Assembly: GCA_043228905.1 (NCBI GenBank)
Contig: JBHGNT010000018.1
Span: forward strand, 17,732,001 to 17,796,000
DNA: 64,000 nt
Reading direction: 5' to 3'
Origin: Azolla caroliniana
Taxonomy: Eukaryota; Polypodiophyta
The translations under genes were made by a program, and so were the position numbers. This document shows positions 44,314 through 54,343 of this stretch, piece by piece. The notes beneath the pieces were generated by a model. That model saw nothing but the letters and a program-made list of their open reading frames with translations, was not told where the DNA came from and did not search any database. Position 1 is the stretch's first letter. Each line of letters opens with the position of its first letter.

Positions 44314-45842
44314 TGTGTAGCGGAATTGATATGAACTATGTGTGTGTATGAGAGAGAGAGAGTGAGTGAGAGAGACAAGGAGTAAGACACAGAGAATATG
44401 CAAGGTAAAGTATATTAACAAAGGAGAAAGACTCAACATTATACAAGGTGGGAGGAGGGTGCTTTATATAGTCACTCTCTCTCTTCATTAACTACAAGAC
44501 TCATGGAGCATGGGGAATGTGAAAGCTCATAAGTTATGTGTCATAGAATATGATTTTATGACTCATACTAAATGCTAGAATACAAAGTGGTGACATAATG
44601 GTGACTCTTGACCGTTGGAGTGTCTATTCACTCTCAAGGTGAGTTCACACACTAGACCAAGTTGAGCTTGATTCTCAACATGCCCCCTCAAGCTCAAGTC
44701 GGGTCGGTTTTAGACGGTATCCGAAATCCGCTTTGACTCGCGTTCCGGAGTCCGCGTCGACTCGCATTTATGTGGAGTTGTGGAATCCGTGCTCCAGCTT
44801 GTGTTGTGTGTAGTTCTGAAGTCTGTGCTTCGGCTTGTGTCTTTCTTCGTGGCTTTGCACGGTAGATCGACTCTTCGCGGCTTCGTTGCACGGTTGCAGA
44901 ATCCACGCGTTATTGCATAGTGTCTTTAGTACTCCCCCTCAAGCTTGGCAGGTCAGGGATCGTCAATCCGAGATCGGTCATGAATTGCCATAGCTTGTCG
45001 GCTCCTAACGCTTTAGTGAAGATGTCAGCCGTTTGAAGATTGGTGCTAATGTGTTGTAGGTCCACATCGCCAGCTAGAACGCACTCTCGGATGAAGTGAT
45101 AGTGCACTTCGTTGTGTTTTGTCCGCGCATGGAACATCGGGTTACGAGCCAGATAGATACTGCTCTTGTTGTCACAGTAAAGGGAAGTTGGATCCTTGAT
45201 GGGTACACCCAGATCCTTGAGTATCCTTTTGAGCCATATGGCTTCACACGCGGCCACTGCCGCGCCCCTGTATTCCACCTCTGTGCTCGAAAAAGCGACG
45301 GTTGGTTGGTTTTTGTTGCTCCAGGATATTGCTCCACTACCGAGGGAAGAAACAAATCCGGAGGTTGGTCTTCTATCGGCTTTGTAGCCAGTCCAATCGG
45401 CGTCTATGTACCCCTCGAGTCGTATTGGCATCGCAGTCTTGTAGAGGATGCCGCAATCCATTGTGCCGCTCACATATCGTAGAACTCGCTTAGCGCAATC
45501 CAAGTGAGTATCATGTGGAGACCGACCGGATAACTGAGATCGGGTCATGTGATCGTGAGGTAGATGAGACTCCTGATGAGTTGCCGATATTGAGTCGGCT
45601 CACACGCTTTGGTGCCAGAGTTTGCATCTAGTTTGAGATTGCGATCGAGCGGGGTTGCCGTGGATTTGCACTCAGCCATACCGAACTTGTATAACAAGTT
45701 GAGGATGTAGTGTCGTTGAGAGATCATGATTCCGGCCGGAGTCCGAATTACCTCGATGCTGAGGAAGTAGTGGAGCTCCTTCATGTCCGTCATCTCGAAC
45801 TTGTCGGAAAGGAGGGATTTGACCTCCTTTCCGACATCTATT
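44314..45842 (-). mobile_element. copia-4: Ty1/copia 3' half
   Basis: 3' LTR 44,314-44,680 (TGTGTAGCGG to TTCTCAACA on the plus strand; TATA box CTATATAAAG on the minus strand near 44,470). A purine tract CTTGAGGGGGCA lies next to it, and a second similar tract (CTTGAGGGGGAG) about 250 bp further in. RNase H and RT C-terminal coding precede these in element order. It is 5' truncated near 45,842. Confidence 0.8.
44910..45842 (-). pseudogene. copia-4 RT C-terminus and RNase H
   Basis: It enters in the RT (FEMTDMKELHYFLSIEV, SQRHYILNLLYKFGM), with a frame break at about 45,546 after YLT. RNase H is complete and open: YIDADWTGYKADRRPTSGF, SSTEVEYRGAA, LYCDNKSSI, HNEVHYHFIRE, and it ends TMQ at 44,910. 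The family differs from copia-1/2/3 (HARTKHNEV type). The frame break and the missing 5' half make it non-functional. Confidence 0.85.
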
Positions 45843-45990
45843 AGTGTAGTTGTGGTTGTAGGGAATAGCAAAAATAGAGTATACAAAGATTCTAGGAATT
45901 CTAATATGGAAAAGAGAATTATTCAAGTGGTTTCCTCAACTCAAAAGGAACGGAGTGGTATCTTGAAAGATAAAAGGTTGGTACCTCTGT
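45843..45990. other. unassigned junction sequence
   Basis: It lies between copia-4 and the LINE and may be the LINE N-terminal region. No domain is visible. Confidence 0.3.
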
Positions 45991-48899
45991 CCTCGTGATA
46001 TGGATTCTTTGACTTTACTCCCCTGGAATGTACAAGGGTTAGGAGGTGATCAATTTCATAAAGTCAAAGGTCTATTTAATCAGGAGTTATCATCTCAATA
46101 TGTGGGTAAATTTGATGTTTTACTAAGCTATTAGAGAAAAAAATTGGTTTCTTGAATGTTTATGCCCTAAATTCTGCCAGAGGAAGGGCACAATTTTGGT
46201 GCCAATTATGGAATGATCTCCTTGTAATGGATCGTTGGTGCATTGCTAGAGATTTTAATATGCTTGAAGACCCTTCTAATCATATGCGTGGGAGTACAGT
46301 TACAATTTTAGGTGTTGAATTAGTTGAGTGGGAAAATTTATGCTTTAAATTTAACTTACAAGAGTTTATGAAGTCTTTTGCAAGAAGGGTAGAGTCATTG
46401 CAATTTTTTCGGTCTAACAAACGTGTATCATGTGCCAAGGTCTCTAGGATTGACAAGCTTCATGTGGATCATTTTTTTGGGGACTTAGGTGGGTCTCTTG
46501 GGATAGTACCGGGTACAAACATTTCGGATCATGCACCGGTAAAACTAGCTTTGAAATTGCGATTTGTTGTATTTCATGATCATGTTCAGATTCTGATGTG
46601 GATTCTAAAGGATTATTCCATTAAGGAGAGTGTTGCTTCTCTTTGGTCTAGAGTCTTTTCTCCTGATAAGTTATTTAAGGTTTTTGTGGCTTTATTTTAG
46701 ATTAAGCAATTGCTTTTAGGCAAGGCTAAGGATAAGACAAACTTTCTTATCTCTCGATTGACAAATACAAGAAGAGGGTTGGCTTTGATTCAATGCTTGT
46801 ATGAAAGAGATATAAATTCAAATCATCTTGAAAACAACTTGTGGAGATTAAGATATGAGATTTTTCTTATGCAGTCTAAAATGACTAATTTTAAATATTA
46901 TGCATTTGCAGTCAAATGGTCTCAAAGAGGGGACAAAATGTCTAAATTATTTTTTGATATAGTTACTCCAAGACTGCGTAAGTTTCAGATGGGTGCATTG
47001 AAGATGGATGATGGTACTCTCTCAACGGATCCGGATGAAATGCAAGAGCTAGTGTTTCGGTATTATGAATAGTTGTTGTCCACTAAAGAGGTGATGAGTC
47101 AGAATGTATTGGAAATGAGGAATAATTTTTATTGCAATAAAGTAATGTGTAACGGATTGAATGGTTCAAACTCTTTTATGCCCTTTTTCTTCTTTTAAGG
47201 TTCTGCAAGCATTAAAATCTTTGGGTTCTGAGGTTTGCCTGGGAGAGGATGGACTAATACAAGATGTTTTCTTACAGTATTGGGAGATTATAGCTTATGA
47301 TTTTACTAGTGTTTTTCGAATAATTTTTTATTCTGGATCTATGCCAAAGGAATGGGAGGGGCTAATTTGTCTTATTCCTAACGGGGATGGATCTTCTAAG
47401 GACATTAGGGCATGGCATCCGATCACATTACTAAATACAACTTATAAAATTTATGCTAAGGTATTGGTGTTGCATTTGCAACCTTTATTGCCTGATATTA
47501 TTCATACTTCTCAGATAGGTTTCATGCAAGATAGGAGTATATTTGATAATATTTTTTTGTTTTGGGAGTTGTCCACTTCGGCTATTGCCAAGAAAGAGGA
47601 CCTAGTAATTTTATTATTAGATTTTGAAAAGGCCTATGATAGAGTGAATTGGGACTTTTTAGAAGAGGCTATTAGGGTTTCCAAAAGCTTGGATTATTCT
47701 AGTGGTAGCTTTGTATAGATTAGCTTGTAGTTATATCTTAGTTACATGAGGTAGAGGATGAAGATTTCAAATTTCATCAGTTCTTCAAGGGGGTTCATTA
47801 GCCCTTTCTTTTTTCTTATTGTTACAAAAGTATTTTCAGCATATTTAAATCATGTAAGTGCTGGGTTCCAAGGGTCGGTCACACCAATCTGTAATCAAAT
47901 TATTTTAGATGTGGAGTTTGCAGATGATACTACACTATACATGCATGCTAAAGAAGGTAATTTGTGTAAAGCACAGGCTACAATGGAAAAAATTTGCATT
48001 GCCTTTGGTGCAAAAGTTAATTGGTGTAAATCAATGGGTTTTTGGGTTTCTACGAGGCCACTACCATCATGGAGACCATTTGAGTCCTTTTGTTGGATTC
48101 AAGAAGGATTTTCAATTCATTGCTTAGGTTGTCACGTTGGTTGGTATAAATGTGCATAATGAGCAATTGTTAGCTCCTCTAATGTTATCACTCAAGAAAA
48201 AGTTATTGATTTGGGACAATACATAGTTGTCTTTGGCAAGCAGAGTTGTGATAGCTAATCAGGTTCTCCTTTGATCTATGTGGTATATTGCATCTACATC
48301 TTTGTTCTCTAGATCATGTTTGTTGCAGATTCAATGACTGTTTAAGAACTTTATTTGGGTAGGAAGAAGTAATTATGATGCTCATGCAAAGGTAGCTTAG
48401 TCTATACTTACTACACAATTATGTAATGGTGGTTTAGGGTTGGTAGATCCATACAGTCAATGTAAGGCTCTTTTGGCAAAAATTTTGTTAGAGCTATGTT
48501 GCCTGCTCAAGGTATATGGTCTGAATTGCTTTTAAACCAATTTGTTAATATTAAACCGTCTACTAGTGGTTCTTGGAAGTCATCTCCAAGATGGTCATTC
48601 ATGTCAAATTTTAAGACAAGACAAATACATGTTCCGAAAGATGGTTTTATGGTTAGCATTTGTAGAGTGTCGAATGTTGTTAAGGTTGTTTTGATCTGTT
48701 GAAACCCATCTTCAAATGAAGAACTATTGCAGCAGCCTTTGATGATAGGGTTGTTTTGCTTGGAAGTAGACCACAATTACATTGGGCTGAATTGGATAAT
48801 GGTAAGGCTCACAGTAGCCTCTTGGAGAAATTATGTTTGTCCATCTTCATAATTCTCAGATTGATGCACCCATGTGTAGGGGTTTTACATTTATGTTTG
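45991..48899 (+). pseudogene. L1-type LINE: endonuclease and reverse transcriptase
   Basis: The apurinic endonuclease begins LTLLPWNVQGLGG near 46,015 and ends with ISDHAPVKLAL near 46,528-46,560. RT follows: SEVCLGEDGL, then PIPNGDGSSKD-like LIPNGDG near 47,370, WHPITLLNT, GFMQDRSIFDN, the catalytic FEKAYDRVNW near 47,624-47,655, and the active site FADDTTLYM near 47,919-47,945. It continues to about 48,899, where a chromovirus LTR end (TGTCAGG) cuts it off. Stops are scattered through it. It is the most complete LINE in the window. Confidence 0.85.
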
Positions 48900-49014
48900 T
48901 GTCAGGAATAGGACTAAAACAAAGAAAGAATTAGTACTAGAGAAGGGAAGTACTATTAGTACAAAGAGGATGGACTGCGTAAGACTCACGAGAAAGAAAG
49001 AAAGATAAGAAAGA
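48900..49014 (-). repeat. chromovirus LTR fragment
   Basis: It starts precisely at a chromovirus LTR terminus (TGTCAGGAATAG) and matches the first part of 2839 onwards (GTACTATTAGTAC, GGACTGCGT) until about 49,014, then diverges. It may be the U5 end of the chrom-3 3' LTR or a related subfamily. Confidence 0.6.
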
Positions 49015-49201
49015 TATATTAACGTCTTCTAAGACCAAATTTGGCCCATGAGACAATTGGTTTACAACAAAAGAGTATTTATCCAGACATCATAACTAAA
49101 ATAAAATTAAATAAAAAATAGAACTTAAACTAAAAGAGTTCTAGTAGTGTACAATACGTAGTATACTCGAAAGTGACTATACACTAAGCCTAATTTTATT
49201 T
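49015..49201. other. unassigned AT-rich sequence
   Basis: Possible 3' untranslated region of the minus-strand ORF at 49,202, or diverged LTR. It contains CCAAATTTGG near 49,043, loosely recalling the chromovirus palindrome. Confidence 0.3.
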
Positions 49202-50117
49202 CCACCCAAGCCTCTCGAAAAGAAGTGGAGGGTCAAAGGGTCTTGATGTGGGTGTGACCCGTGGTTCCAATGTAGAGAGTGCCCTAGCCATGGCTTCTAG
49301 GCGGTGTAGCTCACGTTCCCTTATTTTCAATATTGCTTCCACATCACGTCGAGTTGCTTTGAAACCTGGCACCCGAGGACGTCTGGTTCTTCTCTGGTTT
49401 TCTGCCTCATCAATGGAAAGGCCGAGTGGTGCAAGTGTGTCGGCATTCGTTGTCTCCCCCTATTCCTGAAAAATTTCATTTGTTACATGTTCGTTGTCGT
49501 GAAGATTTTGGTCCATAGGCGGAAACCGGGGTGGGAAGGGCAAGTCGGTGGTGTGCTACATGTGCACATGTAAACTAGGATATGGTGTATAGAAAGAGAG
49601 GGGAAATTTTATCCCACATTGTAAGGTCCCTCCCTCCTTGGGCTATAAAAGGAAGGGAGGGGTCACTTATGAAGGGTTGCCTATTTTGAGGGAGAGAGGC
49701 ATACCACTTAGGTCGAGGGTTTCCTATTTGGTTTTAGGGTTTCAGTTAGGGTTTTCTTCTTGGGTTTTCCTTTAGGGTTTTTCATATAGTCATTTGGTGC
49801 GGCCATGGCGGCCACCATTGTTGTAACCATTCGTTGTTTTAATATCACTTGTTGAACATCTTGCCTCCGCCGATCTCTCCTTCTATGTCGTGGTCTTATT
49901 CTTTCCTCTTCTCCTCTTGAGCGAAGCATCCATATCATGTCCTATTCTTTCTCCTCTACTCCCTAGTCCGAGACCTCGGTGGTCCCACCCCTTCTACACG
50001 CACGCGTGTAACAACGCGACATCGTGATCATTAGAAACATTATTGTCAACATTTTGTAACTTATTCTCTCTGTGTTGTTTTAGCTCTAGAATGTATTTGC
50101 CTAATTTCTTTATATCT

Positions 50118-50119
<2 letters not shown>
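49202..50119 (-). pseudogene. unrecognised ORF (exon-like), interrupted by a solo LTR
   Basis: The minus-strand frame starts after a pyrimidine tract and TTTAG (an acceptor-like sequence at about 50,119). It reads DIKKLGKYILELKQHRENK onward. After removing the A-family solo LTR and one TCGT copy it continues NEIFQE-stop-GETTNADTLAPL to LFERLGWK and a stop near 49,202. One internal TAG, presumably from CAG, breaks it. About 130 codons, charged and helical (DVEAILKIRERELHRLEAMARAL). I do not recognise it. It could be a captured host exon or part of a retroelement. Confidence 0.4.
49495..50021 (+). repeat. solo LTR of the A family
   Basis: 527 bp, TGTCGTGAAGATTTTGG to ACAACGCGACA, homologous to the A LTRs with a TATA box (GGCTATAAAAGG) near 49,641 and the telo-box-like TTAGGG run near 49,720-49,785. 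The exact 4-bp duplication TCGT lies at 49,491-49,494 and 50,022-50,025. Confidence 0.9.
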
Positions 50120-50169
<50 letters not shown>

Positions 50170-51532
50170 TGATGATATATTATGTGAAGAGTAAGTACAA
50201 AATAGCTATGAGGCTTAAGACTGGCGTTGAACCAATTTGGTTCGAAATAATGCCTTGTGCCTCTTTTTATAGTGTTCTCAGGAATAGTCCGTAAAGTGGA
50301 GAATATCAGCCTAATCGTCTTGTTGATAACTCAGAAATCACCGAAGATATTGTTCCAGCATTTGATTCGTTCGTTTCGCTTGCCCATCGGTTTGGGGATG
50401 GTAGCCGAGGGAGAGGTTGCAAGAGACCTTCAACATCTTGAAGAGATGCCTCCAAAATTTGGAGAAGAATTGAGGTCCTCAGTCACTAATGATACTGTCT
50501 GGGAGGCCATGATGCCGAAATACCTCACGCATGACAAGGGCTGTGGTTTCCTCACTAGTGATGGCCTTAGTACAAGGCACAAAATGTGCCATCTTAGAAT
50601 ATCGATCGACAACAGTTAAGATAGCATCGAAACCCTTCGAGACTGGAAGATCTGTGATAAAATCAAGACAAATGAACTGCCACGGCTTACTAGGAATTGG
50701 TAAGGATTCTAACAAGCCATATGGATGATGTCGTGGCATCTTTGCTCGGCAACAAGCATCACAGGTCCGAACATAGTCGTCGACAAAACGTCGCATATGG
50801 GGCCACCAAAAGGATCGTCATACTAGATCCAACGTCTTAGTACTACCGAAATGTCCAATTATATGGGTGTCGTGACAATTTTGGACGATTTGAAGGTGAC
50901 AGGAGCAATCGGGAACATACACGAGCTTTTTAAAGAATAATAAACCATCATGATATTTGAATTGTCGGTAGTCCATACATGGTTGTTGAGTCTGGGAACA
51001 GGATGCCCGAGAAGCATCAATTTGCGCAAGAATGGCTTGAGCAAAACTATTCATCTTCAAGTTGGCACGTATGGCATCGATAATCTGGGAATCCAGTGCA
51101 ATGTGAAAAATCCGCGTTGTGTGCAAATGCCGTGATAGTGCATTTGCTTTTCCTTGCTGCTTCCCCGGCCGATATGTGATTTTGAAGTCAAAACGTGTGA
51201 GGAATTGGGCCCACCGAGCATCCCGTCGATTTAGTACACGAGTGTTCTAGAAGGAAGCAAGATTTTTGTGATCACTGAAGACGATGACCTAATGAGAAGA
51301 GCCCTCTAAGAAGTGCCGCCATTGCACAAACGAATCCACAATGGCTAATAACTCCTTGTCATGTATCTCGTAGTTAATTTCCGCGACATCAAATTTGCGT
51401 GAGTGGAAAACCACAAGATGTAACTTTTCTTTATCTCCTTGTTGTGAAAGGATGCTACCGAGGGCGAAATCCGATGCGTTGGCCTCCATGATGAATGGTT
51501 TGTTTGTATCCACATGAGCTAGAATAGGACCT
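50119..51532 (-). mobile_element. chrom-3: decayed chromovirus fragment
   Basis: In element order: RNase H from 51,532 (interrupted there by the E LTR), spacer, integrase to about 50,336, then LTR sequence at 50,295-50,119 (GACTGGCGTTGAACC block and a GA microsatellite). It belongs to the chrom-1 family. The LTR outer part is missing. Confidence 0.8.
50336..51532 (-). pseudogene. chrom-3 pol fragment (RNase H, integrase)
   Basis: RNase H pieces: MEANASDFALGSILSQQGDK and YEIHDKELLAI near 51,490-51,340. Between RH and INT is the [20 protein letters not shown] block near 50,990-50,930. Integrase: CDACCRAKMPRHHPYG near 50,760-50,710, D in FICLDFITDLPVSKG near 50,665, D in SIISD near 50,480, and YHPQTDGQA.R near 50,370. 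Each is alignable with chrom-1. Stops and frameshifts separate the pieces. Confidence 0.8.
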
Positions 51533-52093
51533 TGTGTAGGATCTATGTATCGATGGAGTTAACTCCTCGATGTCGTTTGCGGAGTTGAGACCGGCGTATA
51601 CCCTTTTGATGGTGAATCGGGCAAAGATGGTTGTCGGACACCTCCGAGCCTCACACTCACTTAACGCTTAATAGATGATTAAACACGATATCTCTCTCAC
51701 TCTCACAAGCTCACTCTCATAGACAATAAGAGTAATGAATATGTTATTAACCCTCTTTGCTAAGAGGTCTAGCACCAACAAGGAAGAGAGATTAGTGTTC
51801 TCTAACTAAACACTTCAGTAATCTCTCTTAAGCTTAAAGGTTACAAGAAGGAGGAGAGGAAGTTCTAGCTGTTAATCAATAGGGAGATCTTTACAAATGG
51901 AAGAACCCTTACAAAGCCACCACCATGTGGTTTATATAGCATTTACATTTAGGGTATGGACCTTTCACACTTGGATGTCTCTTAGCCCTCTTTCCGCTTG
52001 CCATTCCCTCTTCGTAGGTCCTTTAGCTATACTATGGCCTTGTTGATGTGCTCTTCTTCATTACCAGTCGTGGTGCACTCCAAGCGCTTAACA
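51533..52093 (-). repeat. E 3' LTR
   Basis: 561 bp. On the plus strand it runs TGTGTAGGATC to GCTTAACA. A TATA-like TTTATATAGC lies near 51,930 (minus strand GCTATATAAA). Next to it a purine tract (minus GGTCGGGGGGGA, 52,094-52,105) marks the 3' end of a minus-strand element. It is inserted in the chrom-3 RNase H region. Confidence 0.75.
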
Positions 52094-52664
52094 TCCCCCC
52101 CGACCTAATGAGTGCACACTCCCGGGTGCATTGTGGGAGGGGAGCTTCGGGCGTCGAGGCTGGTCGGTGGCGAGTTCGTGGGCTCATTGGACCTGTTGAG
52201 GATCATGTGTCAACTTGAGGAACTCACCAGTGATACGGTTGATGGCGTCGATGGCGGCAGTGTTACCGATCTAGGCGATGGCGCTACAACGATCGTGGAG
52301 GTGAGAGGGAATTTCGGTGAAACACCAACCCTCGCGTCCGGCATACTCGGAGTAGGTGGCAGAGATGATGTTGGAGACGACGCTAGGGGCTTTCGTGGTG
52401 CGGAAGGGGATGTCATCCACCAACAAATGTAGCATAGTGCAAACGTCGGCGATGTTGAACTGGAACTCAACAAGGGTAGCATCCACGAAGGTGTGCATGT
52501 AAACATGGCCGTAATCGGGGTTGTATCCTGTGAGGAACCGACTGACCAGCTCGGGAAGTACACCCCAAAGGCCAATCCTGAGGAAGAACGTGAGGCCTGG
52601 TAGGTACAACGGGTGTTGTTGAACTCGGGTTGAATTACCAGGACTCGCGCGGAGTGTCATGATA

Positions 52665-52735
52665 TGGCAAGACTTGAACCCATGACCTTAGGTTATATGG
52701 GTCGAGCTCTTGACCATTAGACCATCTATTGTAAT
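52665..52735 (-). other. tRNA-like block in chrom-1 5' LTR
   Basis: On the minus strand GGTCTAATGGTCAAGAGC resembles a D-arm/A box, and CATGGGTTCAAGTCTTG resembles a T-arm/B box. The 3' LTR copy lies at 57,904-57,974. No acceptor stem pairs, so it is not a working tRNA. Confidence 0.5.
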
Positions 52736-52838
52736 ATGTAGGATATTATTTTCATTTACATTTTATTATAGGAAATTAGTGTATATTCCAGATTTCTCTG
52801 GAACATTCTAGAAGCTTCAGGATTACTCCTGAAAACAC

Positions 52839-52846
52839 TATAAAAG
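52839..52846 (+). promoter_or_regulatory. TATA box of chrom-1 LTR
   Basis: TATAAAAG. A start about 32-33 nt downstream would place the RNA 5' end at or near 52,872, the first base of the segment complementary to the primer site. Confidence 0.65.
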
Positions 52847-53094
52847 AGGGCACTAGGCATTATGTTGAACCAAATTGGTTCAACACCAGTCTTAAGCCTT
52901 TTAGCCACCATTGTATATTCTCTTCATATAATACATATCTTTCTTATCATCTCTCTCTCTCTCTCTCTCGATCTCTCTCTTTCTCTCCGTCTCGCTCACT
53001 CCTTCCTTCTCTTGAAGAAGTTCTACACCTCTCATAGTACTAATCCTTCGTTTAGTACTAATTCCTTCTCTGTCTCAGTATTGTTCCTGACAGT

Positions 53095-53106
53095 TTGAAC
53101 CAATTT
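53095..53106 (+). other. chrom-1 self-priming site
   Basis: TTGAACCAATTT, 2 nt after the LTR, is the exact reverse complement of AAATTGGTTCAA at 52,872-52,883, where the transcript is expected to begin. In Tf1 of fission yeast the first 11 nt of the mRNA prime reverse transcription in this way. The equivalent site in chrom-2 has one mismatch. Confidence 0.65.
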
Positions 53107-53165
53107 CCCTACCTTCTATCTCTCTCATTTCCTACTAATCTCTTATTCCTCTTTTCTTTCATCCC

Positions 53166-54317
53166 ATGGTCACTGTTAGCGCTGAAGAATATCAATCTAT
53201 TTTCTCGGAATTTCAATGCTTGAAAGAGAAGTTCCATGCTTTGGAACAAGAAAACCAACGGCTGTTGGGGGATCTTCAGCAAATCTCCTTAGAAAAGCAG
53301 CAAACGCAACAACAGCATGGGGAACTCGCGCTACGCGTGCAACAACTCGAAGCAACCATCATAGCGATGCAACAACAAGGGCCCGGAACACAAGGGATTC
53401 ATAAAGAACCCAAGATTGACCTTCCCACGAAGTTCGATGGAACGCGATCGCAGTTTAGAGGGTTCCTTAACCAGGTACGATTAGTTATCCAAATGCATCC
53501 TTCCCGATATCCCACCGATGCATCACTAGTGGGTTTAGTAGGCACTTTGTTAAGTGGCCCAGCGTTGTCATGGTTCGCTCCACTATTAAAAAAGGAATCT
53601 CCGTTACTCAACAATTTTGAAGAGTTTCTAGGTGAGTTTAAAGCATGTTTCGGAGATACTGACAGCATCAGGACCGCAATCAACAAAATTCGGCGATTAC
53701 GCCAAGGTGACCGTCCAGCCTCCGCATACGCTGCAGATTTTCGCCTACTCGCCGCCGATATCCCTTGGGATGATCAAGCGTTGATGGAGCAATTCCGTTA
53801 TGGTTTACGCAACGACGTCAAGGATTTACTCTTGACCTTCCCCGAAGATCCAAAGTCCTTAACAGAAGCAATCAGTCGCGCGGTGAGATGTGACAACCGC
53901 CTCTTTGAGCGACGTTCGGAAAGACAGCTACAGATGCTGAGGCCAAGATCAGAACCCACCTACGCCTCAGTGGTAGCAAGACCTTTTCCGAGGGAGTCAT
54001 ATAATGCGCCTCCAGCGAATACTCCGACTCCGATGGAGATTGACACTACACATCGTCGAGGGCCATTATCTGAAGAAGAAAAGCAGCGACGCCGTACAAA
54101 TCGACTATGTCTATACTGCAGTGGACCAGGACATATCGCAATAAATTGCCCCCATAGGCCTCGAAGACAGGTAAACCAAATAATCACTAGTTCTAATTGT
54201 ACTAAACCCGAGCCTATTTCAGTAGGGATATCTGATAGTCCTAATAGTACTAATAGCCCAAATCTAGCGAGCAAATTTGATGTCCTTAGTTAGTTAGAAG
54301 AAGAGTTAAACGACTAA
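53166..54317 (+). pseudogene. chrom-1 gag (one late TAG)
   Basis: Start MVTVSAEEYQSIF. N-terminal Gln-rich coiled coil (residues about 8-75), gag domain (FDGTRSQFRGFLNQVRLVIQ, about 90-240), CCHC knuckle CLYCSGPGHIAINC near 54,106-54,147 (about residue 314-327). The frame is open for 375 residues to TAG at 54,291-54,293; chrom-2 has Gln there. Seven more codons lead to the natural TAA at 54,315-54,317. The TAG removes only the last residues, so gag may be nearly functional. Its style (a PEG10/Tf1-like capsid with an N-terminal coiled coil) is unlike typical seed-plant chromoviruses. Confidence 0.85.
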
Positions 54318-54343
54318 GTCCAGCCAAAATAGGAGCCGTTTGG

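Larger units (their letters stand above)
52655..53092 (+). repeat. chrom-1 5' LTR
   Basis: TGTCATGATATGG to GTTCCTGACA. Outer tRNA-like block (antisense) at 52,665-52,735, TATA box TATAAAAG at 52,839-52,846, then the palindromic block at 52,864-52,884 containing AAATTGGTTCAA. A CT-rich stretch and AGTACTAAT repeats lie in U5. Confidence 0.97.

Noticed and set aside
47758-48159. Separate gene at 47,758-48,159
   Set aside because: The frame contains the LINE RT active site (FADDTTLYM) and is part of the LINE at 45,991-48,899.
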